Origin: Selenomonadaceae bacterium
Lineage (GTDB): Bacteria > Bacillota > Negativicutes > Selenomonadales > Selenomonadaceae
NCBI GenBank assembly: GCA_017427545.1
Contig: JAFRSO010000015.1
Location: forward strand, 21,644-85,643
Reading direction: 5' to 3'
DNA: 64,000 nucleotides
Under the pieces are notes generated by a model, which worked only from the letters and a program-made list of their open reading frames with translations, did not search any database and had not been told where the DNA came from. Positions 50,230 to 59,081 of the stretch are shown piece after piece (position 1 is the first letter of the stretch; the number at the start of each line of letters is the position of its first letter). Both the position numbers and the translations under genes were made by a program.

Positions 50230-50272
50230 CCTTCGGCAGTGATTAAAATCACTTTCGAGGGAAATTTTTTTT
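50230..50272 (+). terminator. Terminator before the nar operon
   Basis: CCTTCG...CGAGGG enclosing AGTGAT/ATCACT, followed by eight T. It separates the regulator gene from narG. Confidence 0.75.
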
Positions 50273-50274
50273 GC

Positions 50275-50311
50275 TAGACTAGGAACTAGTAGCTAGTAGC
50301 TCAAAGCTAAA
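50275..50311. repeat. Seven-base repeat array upstream of narG
   Basis: CTAGTAG units and relatives. It fills the short leader between the terminator and the AAAGGAG site of narG; no FNR-like palindrome was seen. Confidence 0.7.
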
Positions 50312-50325
50312 AGGAGAGTGATAGC

Positions 50326-53300
50326 GTGGGCAACATTTTAAAGAAACTCAAATATCTAAGTCCCCTTGAACGCGGCGACCATCAGCAGATAAATAAGGGC
50401 GGGCGTGATTGGGAAAATATGTATCGTGACCGCTGGTCGTTCGATAAATGCGTTCGCTCGACGCACGGCGTAAATTGCACCGGCTCTTGCAGCTGGAATA
50501 TTTACGTCAAAAACGGGCTTGTGGCGTGGGAAAATCAAGTGCACGATTATCCCGAAACGTCACCGGAAATGCCTGACTTTGAACCGCGCGGCTGTCCACG
50601 TGGAGCAAGTTTTTCGTGGTATCTTTACAGCCCGCACAGAATCCGCTATCCGTATCTTCGCGGAGAATTGGCGGAACTTTGGCGGGAGGCTCGGAAAAAT
50701 TATCCGACGGCTTATGAGGCGTGGCAGTCGATAGCCAACGACCCGTCCAAGATGAAACGCTATAAAGAGGCTCGCGGCATGGGCGGATTTGTGCGCTCGA
50801 ATTGGGATGAAGTTTCCGAACTCGTCGCGGCAAGTGTCTTGCACACTGCAGAAAAATATGGCCCCGACAGAATTTTTGGATTCAGCGTCATTCCCGCAAA
50901 GTCAATGTTGAGCTACGCGGGCGGCATGAGATTTATTCAACTGCTCGGCGGCGCGGGATTGAGTTTTTACGACTGGTACGCCGATTTGCCACCTGCCAGC
51001 CCTCAAGTTTGGGGCGATCAAACCGACGTTCCGGAATCTTCCGACTGGTACAACGCCGGCTACATAATCACATGGGGTTCAAACGTCCCGCAAACTCGAA
51101 CTCCCGACGCTCACTTTTTGACGGAAGTCCGCTACAAGGGTACGAAGGTCGTATCAATCGCGCCCGACTACGCCGAATCTACTGCCGTTGCCGATACGTG
51201 GATCAGCCTCAAGACCGGTTCAGACTCCGCGCTTGCAATGGCTATGGGGCACGTCATCTTGAAGGAATATTATTGGGGCGATCCCGCAGAATTTTTCGTT
51301 GACTATTCGCGCAAATATAATGACTTCCCGTTTCTCGTGACAATTGATGAGCACGACGGCAAGTATAAGCTTGGCAGATTTTTGAACGCTAAGGACATGG
51401 GGCGCGATGATAAGCACGCTGAATTCAAGCATTATGTTATCGACGAAATCAGCGGCAAGCTCGTTATTCCGAACGGCACAATGGGTGATCGTTGGGACAG
51501 GCAAAATAAGTGGAACTTGCGCGAAGAAAATTCTGATACGGGCGAGGCGATTCGTCCGAAGCTGTCGATTTTGCAGGAACGTGACGGCGTTGCAGAAATT
51601 TCCTTGCCGTATTTTGGCGACGACCGCGGCTCCAATCCTATGATAACGCGCGCCATTCCCGTCAAGAAAATCAAAACTGCAAGCGGTGTTAAATTGGTCA
51701 CGACGGTTTACGACCTCACGCTTGCAAATTACGGAATTGATACGGGGCTGGGCGGCGAATGTGCAAATTCTTACGAGGACGACACGCCTTATACCCCGAA
51801 ATGGCAGGAGAAATTTACGGGCGTCAATGCTGACATGGTGATTCACACTGCCCGCGAATTTGCCGACAATGCCCTCAAAACTCAAGGGCGCACGATGGTT
51901 ATTATGGGCGGCGGAATCAATCACTGGTTCCACGCTGATGTGATTTACCGCACGATTTTGAATCTGCTGCTGATGTGCGGCTGTGAAGGTCGTAACGGCG
52001 GCGGTTGGGCGCATTATGTCGGGCAAGAAAAACTTCGTCCGATTGAGGGTTGGGCACGCGTCATGACCGGTACCGATTGGCAGGGCGGCGCGAAATTGCA
52101 GAATTCTACGTCGTTTTATTACTTCGCAACGGATCAATGGCGCAATGAGGAAATTGATACGGCGCAACTCGTTTCACCCGACACGAAGCCCCGCTATCGT
52201 CACCCCGGCGACTATAATATTTTGGCGGCAAGATTGGGTTGGTTACCGGCGTATCCGTGCTTCAACAAGAGCGGTCAAAAAATTTTCGACGAGGCGAAGG
52301 CTGCGGGCTTTGAAGGCATTGACGGTATCAGAAAATTTGTCGCGCAGAGTTTGAAAAATCGCACGCTGGAATTTTCTTGGGAAGACCCCGACGCTCCCGA
52401 AAATTTCCCGCGCAATTTGTTTATCTGGCGAAATAATTTAATCGGCTCGTCGTCGAAGGGGCACGATTATTTTTTGAAATATCTTCTCGGCACGCGCAAC
52501 AGTCTTTTTGCGGAGGAAGAATCAATCGTCAAGCCGGAGGAAATTAAATGGCGCGATGAGTCCGAACTCAAAAAATCGGGCGGAGCATTGCAAGGCAAGT
52601 TGGATTTGCTGGTTGATTTGGATTTCCGAATGGCGGCAAGTGCGTTGTATTCGGACGTGGTTTTGCCGACGGCGACTTGGTACGAAAAGGACGATTTATC
52701 TTCAACCGACATGCACCCGTTCGTGCACCCGTTTCAAGCAGCGGTTGATCCGTTGTGGGAGGCTCGAAGCGACTGGGATATTTTCCGCACACTTGCAAAG
52801 GCCGTTTCCAAAGTTGCGACGGAGGCGAAGTTGCCCGTTTATAAGGACGTGTTCGCAGTCCCGATTCAACACGATACGGAAGGTGAGACTGCTCAACCTG
52901 AAGGAAAAATTTTGGATTGGAGCAAGGGAGAATGTGAACCGATACCCGGCAAGACTATGCCGGCAATCGCGATGATTGAGCGCGACTACACGAAACTTTA
53001 CGACAAGTGGGTTGGGCTTGGTCCGAATATTCAAAAGGGTAACGGCATGAAAGGTTTGGGCTGGGCGAGTGATGATTTGTATGAAGAAATTCGCACGCGC
53101 AATGGTATCGTCGAGGACAAGAATTTAATTTCATACGGTATGCCGTCAATGTTCACGGCCAAGCAAGCCTGCGATGCGGTTATGGGCTTGTCGACGACGA
53201 CTAACGGGAAAGTTGCCGTTCGTGCCTGGAAAGATTTGGAACGCAAGACGGGTTTAAGCGACCTTACGAAACTTGCCAGCGACCGTGAAAGTGAACGCTT

Positions 53301-54006
53301 TACCTTTGAGATGGTTGCCATTCAGCCGCGCGAAACTATCACGTCGCCGACGTTCACCGGCTCGAATCAAAATCGCCGCTTTACTCCGTTCAGTGTCAGC
53401 ATTGAACAGCTTGTGCCCTTCCGAACAGTCACGGGGCGTCAGAGTTTTTATCTTGACCACGAGATGATGTTTGAGTGGGGCGAAGCGATGAGCGTTTACA
53501 AGCCGATTTTGGATTTCAAGCCGCTGAAAAATCCGCTCAAGACTTCCAAGGAAATTACGCTGAAATTTTTGACGCCGCATAATAAATGGTCGACGCACTC
53601 AATGTATTTTGACAGCCAGCAACTTTTGACGCTGTTCAGGGGCGGGCAAACTGTTTGGCTTAATGAAAAGGACGCGGCTGAAATTGGCGTCAAGGATAAC
53701 GATTGGTGCGAAGTCTACAACCGCAACGGCGTCGTCATAAGTCGCGCAGTCGTATCACCCAGATTACCTCGCGGCATCATGTTCATGTATCACGCGCAAG
53801 ACAGGCATATCAACGTTCCCATGTCGAAAATCAGCGGCACTCGCGGCGGCACTCACAATACCCCGACGCGAATTCACATGAAGCCTACGCACATGATTGG
53901 CGGCTACGGGCAGTTGAGTTACGGCTTTAATTATTACGGTACGACGGGCAATCAGCGTGATATTTATGTTGTCGTTCGCAAGGCGGAGGAGGTTATTTGG
54001 GATTGA
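50326..54006 (+). CDS. narG: Respiratory nitrate reductase alpha subunit
   Basis: Catalytic subunit that reduces nitrate to nitrite on Mo-bisMGD, on the cytoplasmic face of the membrane. The 1226 residues have the FS0 cluster ligands His47, Cys51, Cys55 and Cys90, and the molybdenum-ligating Asp in WYADLPPASPQVWGDQTD (Asp220). The C-terminal molybdopterin-binding domain (TRGGTHNTPTRIHMKPTHMIGGYG) is complete. The start is GTG 50326 after AAAGGAG. No Tat signal is visible, as expected of NarG. A hairpin repeat separates it from narH. Confidence 0.97.
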   Translation: MGNILKKLKYLSPLERGDHQQINKGGRDWENMYRDRWSFDKCVRSTHGVNCTGSCSWNIYVKNGLVAWENQVHDYPETSPEMPDFEPRGCPRGASFSWYLYSPHRIRYPYLRGELAELWREARKNYPTAYEAWQSIANDPSKMKRYKEARGMGGFVRSNWDEVSELVAASVLHTAEKYGPDRIFGFSVIPAKSMLSYAGGMRFIQLLGGAGLSFYDWYADLPPASPQVWGDQTDVPESSDWYNAGYIITWGSNVPQTRTPDAHFLTEVRYKGTKVVSIAPDYAESTAVADTWISLKTGSDSALAMAMGHVILKEYYWGDPAEFFVDYSRKYNDFPFLVTIDEHDGKYKLGRFLNAKDMGRDDKHAEFKHYVIDEISGKLVIPNGTMGDRWDRQNKWNLREENSDTGEAIRPKLSILQERDGVAEISLPYFGDDRGSNPMITRAIPVKKIKTASGVKLVTTVYDLTLANYGIDTGLGGECANSYEDDTPYTPKWQEKFTGVNADMVIHTAREFADNALKTQGRTMVIMGGGINHWFHADVIYRTILNLLLMCGCEGRNGGGWAHYVGQEKLRPIEGWARVMTGTDWQGGAKLQNSTSFYYFATDQWRNEEIDTAQLVSPDTKPRYRHPGDYNILAARLGWLPAYPCFNKSGQKIFDEAKAAGFEGIDGIRKFVAQSLKNRTLEFSWEDPDAPENFPRNLFIWRNNLIGSSSKGHDYFLKYLLGTRNSLFAEEESIVKPEEIKWRDESELKKSGGALQGKLDLLVDLDFRMAASALYSDVVLPTATWYEKDDLSSTDMHPFVHPFQAAVDPLWEARSDWDIFRTLAKAVSKVATEAKLPVYKDVFAVPIQHDTEGETAQPEGKILDWSKGECEPIPGKTMPAIAMIERDYTKLYDKWVGLGPNIQKGNGMKGLGWASDDLYEEIRTRNGIVEDKNLISYGMPSMFTAKQACDAVMGLSTTTNGKVAVRAWKDLERKTGLSDLTKLASDRESERFTFEMVAIQPRETITSPTFTGSNQNRRFTPFSVSIEQLVPFRTVTGRQSFYLDHEMMFEWGEAMSVYKPILDFKPLKNPLKTSKEITLKFLTPHNKWSTHSMYFDSQQLLTLFRGGQTVWLNEKDAAEIGVKDNDWCEVYNRNGVVISRAVVSPRLPRGIMFMYHAQDRHINVPMSKISGTRGGTHNTPTRIHMKPTHMIGGYGQLSYGFNYYGTTGNQRDIYVVVRKAEEVIWD

Positions 54007-54007
54007 A

Positions 54008-54172
54008 CTACTTTTTCTTTGCGCGTCCAAAGAAAAAGTAGCAAAAAGAAAAGACGCCTCGCAGGGGCGTTAGTCGCTCATGACTTCAACGTTGCGATTA
54101 TCCGAAAGGTAGAGTTGCCCGCGGACTTCGCATCACGCTCAGTGCGCGGGCTTAGCCGTCATCCTTGACGGC
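54008..54172. repeat. Interspersed three-hairpin repeat, copy C, between narG and narH
   Basis: Hairpin 1 CTACTTTTTCTTTG with complement (54008-54041), hairpin 2 GCCCGCG/CGCGGGC (54117-54151) and hairpin 3 GCCGTCATCCTTGACGGC (54155-54172). It begins 2 nt after the narG stop and fills the intergenic space. No promoter was seen between it and narH. Confidence 0.9.
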
Positions 54173-54220
54173 TTCAAAAAAATAATTTTATGGTCGACAA
54201 CTTAAAAGGAAGTGACCTGT

Positions 54221-55642
54221 ATGAAGATTAAAGCTCAAGTCTGCATGGTGATGAATCTCGACAAGTGCATTGGCTGCCACACCTGCTCTATCACATGCAA
54301 AAATGTTTGGACGAATCGACCCGGCGCGGAATATATGTACTTCAACAACGTGGAGACTAAGCCCGGTATCGGCTATCCAAAAAATTGGGAGGATCAAAAT
54401 CATTGGAAGGGCGGCTGGGAACTTGACGGCGGCGAATTGGTTTTAAAGACCGGCTCCAAACTCGGACGCCTCTTGAAACTTTTCTATCACCCCGAACAGC
54501 CCGAACTTGACGATTATTACGAGCCGTGGACGTATGATTATGAAACGCTCATCACTTCTCCGCGCAAGAAGCATCAACCGGTAGCGCGTCCGCGTTCGTT
54601 GATAAGTCAACAGCGCATGGAAATCAAGTGGGGGCCGAATTGGAATGACGATTTGGCGGGCGGCGATGATGTTCGACAAGATGTCAACTTGAAAAAAATC
54701 GGTGAGGATATCGCGCTTGAGTTCAGTGATATTTTCATGAAGTACTTGCCGCGAAATTGCAATCACTGCCTCAATCCCGCATGTGTAGCGGCCTGTCCCA
54801 GCGGTGCAATTTATAAGCGTGAGGAAGATGGCGTCGTTCTCGTGAGCCAGGATATTTGTCGTGGCTGGCGGCATTGTATACCCGCTTGCCCCTACAAAAA
54901 AGTTTACTACAACTGGAAGACCAATAAGGCTGAAAAGTGCACGTTCTGTTATCCGCGACTTGAAAACGGGTTGCCGACGGTTTGTACTGATACTTGCGTC
55001 GGAAGAATTCGTTACATGGGCATTTTGCTTTACGATATGAACGGCGTTTTGGACGCGGCAAAAACTTCAGATCCGAAGATGATTTACGCGCAAATGCTCG
55101 GACTCGTCAAAGACCCCAACGACCCTGAAGTTATCGAATCAGCTCGCAAGGAAGGCGTCTCGGAAGCAGTCTTGAATGCGGCAAAAGTTTCACCGGTTTA
55201 TCAGCTCATCAAAGGTTGGAACTTGGCACTGCCGCTGCACCCCGAATTTAGATCCTTGCCGATGGTTTGGTATATCCCGCCGCTGTCGCCGATTGCAAAA
55301 AAATTCGAGGACAAAGTTTATCTGCCGCAATCGGAAGCAATGCGAATCCCCGTAAAATATTTGGCGGAACTTTTCACGGCGGGCAACACGGATATAATTT
55401 TGCAGACACTTCAACGGCTCTTGGATATGCGGACAGTCATGCGGCGTAAGGAAATCGGCGAGGCTCCTCCGCAGAATTTGGAGTTTGACGTTTACGAGTA
55501 CGAGAAAATGTACAAGCTCCTTGCCATTGCGAAATATTCCGAACGAATCAAATTGCCGGCGGGCTTGCAAGGTAAAACTCATGATGAGTTGCGCGAACTT
55601 CAAGGCAGTGCCGGTTACATTTGCCCCGGAGGATTTTGTTAA
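54221..55642 (+). CDS. narH: Respiratory nitrate reductase beta subunit
   Basis: Electron-transfer subunit with four iron-sulfur clusters. The 473 residues show CIGCHTCSITCKNVW near the start, CNHCLNPACVAACPSGAI near residue 183, CRGWRHCIPACP (CxxW variant marking the 3Fe-4S cluster) and CTFCYPRLENGLPTVCTDTC. ATG 54221 lies after AAAGGAAGTGACCTGT and gives MKIKAQVCMVMNLDKC. It links NarG to the haem subunit. About 215 nt separate it from narG, an unusual gap filled by a repeat. Confidence 0.97.
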   Translation: MKIKAQVCMVMNLDKCIGCHTCSITCKNVWTNRPGAEYMYFNNVETKPGIGYPKNWEDQNHWKGGWELDGGELVLKTGSKLGRLLKLFYHPEQPELDDYYEPWTYDYETLITSPRKKHQPVARPRSLISQQRMEIKWGPNWNDDLAGGDDVRQDVNLKKIGEDIALEFSDIFMKYLPRNCNHCLNPACVAACPSGAIYKREEDGVVLVSQDICRGWRHCIPACPYKKVYYNWKTNKAEKCTFCYPRLENGLPTVCTDTCVGRIRYMGILLYDMNGVLDAAKTSDPKMIYAQMLGLVKDPNDPEVIESARKEGVSEAVLNAAKVSPVYQLIKGWNLALPLHPEFRSLPMVWYIPPLSPIAKKFEDKVYLPQSEAMRIPVKYLAELFTAGNTDIILQTLQRLLDMRTVMRRKEIGEAPPQNLEFDVYEYEKMYKLLAIAKYSERIKLPAGLQGKTHDELRELQGSAGYICPGGFC

Positions 55643-55691
55643 TTAGGAGGTAGGAGTTAGGAGTTAAAAACCTCAAAGCTCAAAGCTCAAC
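55641..55691. repeat. Seven-base repeat array between narH and narJ
   Basis: TAGGAGG/TAGGAGT units then CTCAAAG units. The narH stop TAA opens the array, and AGGAG of narJ closes it. Confidence 0.8.
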
Positions 55692-55704
55692 AGGAGTAAT
55701 GATT

Positions 55705-56223
55705 ATGGATGAATATAAAATCACGTTGAAGATTGCGGCATTTCTGCTTGAATATCCCGACGAGGCATGGTGGGCAGAGTTCCCCGAATATCGCGCGGCT
55801 GCTCAAGACCTCAAGACGCCTCAAAGCCGCGAAGTTTTTTTAGACCTGTTCGATTATGTTGAGCACTTCGACCGCAACGAATATGAACGCGAATATGTCC
55901 GCAAGTTCGACTTCTCGCAAAACACGAACCTTTACTTGACGACGCACAATCGCACGGATTTTGGCAAGCAGTCAAATGAAATGCTCGACTACAAAAAATT
56001 ATTTCTGGAAAACGGCTTCGACCTGCAAAAAGAATTGCCCGACTATTTGCCCGCAGTTTTGGAGTTGGCAGCGACCGTCGAACCTGTTCAGGCAAAAAAA
56101 ATTCTCGACACGGCACGCCCGAAAATTGAACTCCTGCGCGACCGATTCATTGAGGCGAAGTTACCGCAAGTCTTTTTGCTCGACATAATCCTTTTTTTAG
56201 GAACTAGTTTAGCTAGCAGCTAA
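55705..56223 (+). CDS. narJ: Nitrate reductase assembly chaperone NarJ
   Basis: Dedicated chaperone that binds apo-NarG and guides molybdenum-cofactor insertion and membrane docking. The 172 residues begin with an all-helical AAFLLEYPDEAWWAEF, followed by YVEHFDRNEYEREYVRKFDFSQNTNLYLTTH, typical of the TorD/NarJ family. ATG 55705 is 8 nt after AGGAG; ATG 55699 is too close. The last residues (LGTSLASS) and stop are encoded by a repeat array, so the original C-terminus may have been different. Confidence 0.92.
   Translation: MDEYKITLKIAAFLLEYPDEAWWAEFPEYRAAAQDLKTPQSREVFLDLFDYVEHFDRNEYEREYVRKFDFSQNTNLYLTTHNRTDFGKQSNEMLDYKKLFLENGFDLQKELPDYLPAVLELAATVEPVQAKKILDTARPKIELLRDRFIEAKLPQVFLLDIILFLGTSLASS
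56197..56223. repeat. Seven-base repeat array at the end of narJ
   Basis: AGGAACTAGTTTAGCTAGCAGCTAA: degenerate seven-base units that form the last codons and stop of narJ. Confidence 0.65.
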
Positions 56224-56238
56224 TTTGGAGGTGACAAA

Positions 56239-56913
56239 ATGAGCGGATTTTTTTGGAGCGCACTCCCCTACATCGCCTTTGCAGTTTTGATTCTCGGTAC
56301 CGCTTATCGATATTGGACGGGTGAGCGCGGCTGGTCAACCAAGAGCAGTCAATTTCTCGCCAAGGACAGCTTGAAAGTTCCCATTTGGCTTTTTCATTTG
56401 GGACTTTTAATGGCGTTCGGCGGCCACGTCATCGGTATTTTGATTCCGAAGGCTTTAACGGACGGCGTTGGCATTTCGGAACATCTCTATCACATAATCG
56501 CACTTAGCGGCGGCATACCTGCGGGAGTTTTATTTCTCGGAGGATTTTTCCTGCTCATGCGTCGACGCTTCGATAATCCTCGCATGAAAGTCAACACGTC
56601 AACTTCAGACGGCGTGATTTACTTCGTTATGTTCCTCACGCTGATAACCGGTTTCGGCGGCACGCTGTTAAATGCTGTCGGACTTTTGGGCGACGAATTC
56701 AACTACCGCGAATGTATCAGCCCGTGGTTTAGGTCGATACTTGCAATGAATCCCGACGCGTCGTTGATGGCTGACGTTCCGATAATTTTCAAGTGTCATT
56801 TGATATTGGCGATGGTCACGATGATAATTTTTCCCTTCACACGCCTGATTCATTGCTTGAGTTTCCCGTTTGAATATTTTATGCGGAGCAATATAATTTA
56901 TCGGCGCAAATGA
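56239..56913 (+). CDS. narI: Respiratory nitrate reductase gamma subunit
   Basis: Di-haem membrane cytochrome b that oxidises quinol and passes electrons to NarH. The 224 residues have five membrane helices; candidate haem ligands are His in WLFHLGLLMAFGGHVIG (two) and in KCHLILAMVTMIIFPFTRLIHCL (two). The N-terminus FFWSALPYIAFAVLILGTAYRYW is typical. GGAGGTGACAAA precedes the ATG. Completes the NarGHI complex. Confidence 0.95.
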   Translation: MSGFFWSALPYIAFAVLILGTAYRYWTGERGWSTKSSQFLAKDSLKVPIWLFHLGLLMAFGGHVIGILIPKALTDGVGISEHLYHIIALSGGIPAGVLFLGGFFLLMRRRFDNPRMKVNTSTSDGVIYFVMFLTLITGFGGTLLNAVGLLGDEFNYRECISPWFRSILAMNPDASLMADVPIIFKCHLILAMVTMIIFPFTRLIHCLSFPFEYFMRSNIIYRRK

Positions 56914-56931
56914 TTTTTAGGAGGGGATTGC

Positions 56932-57903
56932 ATGAAAGAAATTCCCGTGCAGGACGCGGTTGGAAAAATTTTGTGCCACGACGTGACGCAGATAGTCAGA
57001 GGCGTCGTCAAGGATGCAAAATTTCGCAAGGGGCATATCATCACCGAAGCCGATATCCCCGAACTTTTGAAACTCGGCAAGGAAAATATTTTCGTCTGGG
57101 AAAATGACGACAGCAAGTTACATGAAAATGACGCGGCGGAAATTTTGCGCCAAATCACTCAAGGCGAAAATTTATCGGCGGGTGAAGTCAAGGAAGGTAA
57201 AATCGAACTCAAAGCGACTTGCGACGGAGTTTTTCACGTCGACGCCGAAAAGCTCAACGCGATTAATGATGTCAGCGAAATTTGCATTGCCACCGTCCAA
57301 AATAAAATTCCCGTTCGCAAAAATAAATCCGTGGCGGGCATGAGGGTTATCCCGCTCGTTATCGACAAAACTAAAATGGCTCGCGTCAAGGAAATTGCCG
57401 GCAATGTTCCGCTGATGAAAATTGCGCCGTATAAAAAATTCAAAGTCGGATTGGTCGTCACAGGCTCGGAAATTTTTCACGGCCGCATTGAGGACACTTT
57501 CACGCCTGTTATCGAATCGAAGTTGAAGACTTTCGGTTTGCAAGTCGACGCACGCAGAACTTCCGACGACTCAAAAGATATGACGCGTGAAAAAATTTCT
57601 GAACTGCTGAATCTCGGAATGGAAATGATTTTGTGCACGGGCGGCATGAGTGTTGATCCTGATGATAGAACTCCTGCCGCGATTAAATCGACGGGCGCAA
57701 GCGTCGTGACTTACGGCGTACCGGTTTTGCCCGGCGCAATGTTCATGCTGGCGTACCTTGACGACGTGCCGATTATGGGACTGCCGGGTTGCGTGATGTT
57801 CTGCTCAAAGACCGTGTTTGATATGATTCTGCCGCGAATTTTGACGGGCGAAAAATTGACTCGGCGCGACTTCACAACGCTGGGAGTAGGTGGTTTGTTG
57901 TAA
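56932..57903 (+). CDS. Molybdopterin-binding domain protein
   Basis: A 323-residue protein. Residues 1-165 are a unique region (MKEIPVQDAVGKILCHDVTQIV), residues 168-320 a MoaB/MogA/MoeA-type molybdopterin-binding fold (KVGLVVTGSEIFHGRIEDTF, MILCTGGMSVDPDD with the TGG box, and PVLPGAMFMLAYL). Such proteins accompany MoeA in Firmicutes and may aid molybdenum insertion or sense cofactor; the exact step is not settled. The stop overlaps moeA by 1 nt. Confidence 0.88.
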   Translation: MKEIPVQDAVGKILCHDVTQIVRGVVKDAKFRKGHIITEADIPELLKLGKENIFVWENDDSKLHENDAAEILRQITQGENLSAGEVKEGKIELKATCDGVFHVDAEKLNAINDVSEICIATVQNKIPVRKNKSVAGMRVIPLVIDKTKMARVKEIAGNVPLMKIAPYKKFKVGLVVTGSEIFHGRIEDTFTPVIESKLKTFGLQVDARRTSDDSKDMTREKISELLNLGMEMILCTGGMSVDPDDRTPAAIKSTGASVVTYGVPVLPGAMFMLAYLDDVPIMGLPGCVMFCSKTVFDMILPRILTGEKLTRRDFTTLGVGGLL

Positions 57904-59081
57904 TGGAAGGAATCGAATTTGAACAGGCGATTGAACTTTTGACGGCAAATGTTGCGGTGATTGACGAGACTGAAGAAGTTTCGCTGATTGAATCGGTCGG
58001 ACGCGTGGCGGCTCAAGATTATTTCGCGACCATCGATAATCCGCCATTCGACAGAAGTCCGCTCGACGGTTACGCGCTCAAATCGAATGATACGCCCGGT
58101 AAATTTAAAGTTGTCGGCGAAGAGTGCGCGGGAGATTTTTTTGACGGCGAAATTAATTCGGGCGAGGCGTTGAGGATTATGACGGGTGCCGCCATGCCGA
58201 AAGGTTCTGATTGCGTGATTCGTCAAGAGGACGTGACGTTCGACGGCGAAAATATTTCCGTCAACCAAAAACTCAAGCATCACGAAAATTATTGTTTCGC
58301 GGGCGAGGACATTAAATCGGGCAGTCAAATCATCAGCAAAGGTACGAAATTGACGGCGGCGCATGTGGCGGTTTTGGCAAGTCAAGGCGTCCCAATCGTC
58401 AAGGTTTATCGGCGTCCGAAGATTGCACTTGCCTCGACGGGTGACGAATTGATTCAACCTCACGAGAAACTTTCTGCGGGGAAAATTTACAACAGCAACA
58501 TTTATCTGCTGGCGTCCCGATTGATTGAACTGGGCTTTGAGCCGAAAATTTTATACAATCTGCCCGACGACGTTGACACTTGCGCCGAAAAAATTCTTGC
58601 AATTCGTGACGAAATTGACTTGCTGATTACGACGGGCGGCGTTTCTGTCGGCAAGAAAGATATTATGCATGACGTGGTTAGGAAAATCGGCGAACGAATT
58701 TTTTGGCGCGTACTGATGAAACCGGGCGCACCTGTCATCGGTTGGAAGTGCGGGAAATTTTTGGGCGTCGCGTTGAGTGGAAATCCATTTGCGGCTTATG
58801 CAACCTTTGAACTTTTGACGCGTCCGGTATTGGCAAAACTTTCACGTCGCGCAGAAATTTTGTACAGTCGCAGTCGCGGAATTTTGGCTGACGACTTCCC
58901 CAAGAAAAGTTTCGGGCGCAGATTTATTCGAGCACGCTTCGACGGTGAAAAAATTTTTCTGCCGAATCGTCATGAATCCGGCTCGCTGTATTCGGCGGTG
59001 AATTGCAACTGCCTGGTCGATATTCCTGCAGGTTCGGACGCGCTTAAATCCGGCGCGGAGGTTGAAATAATTTTGTTATGA
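57903..59081 (+). CDS. moeA: Molybdopterin molybdenumtransferase MoeA
   Basis: Inserts molybdate into adenylylated molybdopterin. The 392 residues contain DNPPFDRSPLDGYALKS near residue 43 (MoeA substrate region), IMTGAAMPKGSDCVIRQED, the catalytic molybdopterin domain KIALASTGDELI with ITTGGVSVGKKD, and GVALSGNPFAAYATFELL. Length is normal. Overlaps moaA by 4 nt. The product is needed by NarG. Confidence 0.95.
   Translation: MEGIEFEQAIELLTANVAVIDETEEVSLIESVGRVAAQDYFATIDNPPFDRSPLDGYALKSNDTPGKFKVVGEECAGDFFDGEINSGEALRIMTGAAMPKGSDCVIRQEDVTFDGENISVNQKLKHHENYCFAGEDIKSGSQIISKGTKLTAAHVAVLASQGVPIVKVYRRPKIALASTGDELIQPHEKLSAGKIYNSNIYLLASRLIELGFEPKILYNLPDDVDTCAEKILAIRDEIDLLITTGGVSVGKKDIMHDVVRKIGERIFWRVLMKPGAPVIGWKCGKFLGVALSGNPFAAYATFELLTRPVLAKLSRRAEILYSRSRGILADDFPKKSFGRRFIRARFDGEKIFLPNRHESGSLYSAVNCNCLVDIPAGSDALKSGAEVEIILL

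Noticed and set aside
50221..50325. FNR- or NarL-type operator upstream of narG.
   Set aside because: The gap is taken up by a terminator hairpin and a seven-base array; no TTGAT-N4-ATCAA-like palindrome was found.
51220..52167. 315-codon open frame opposite narG.
   Set aside because: Antisense to conserved NarG sequence; composition is that of a mirrored frame and no start signal is present.
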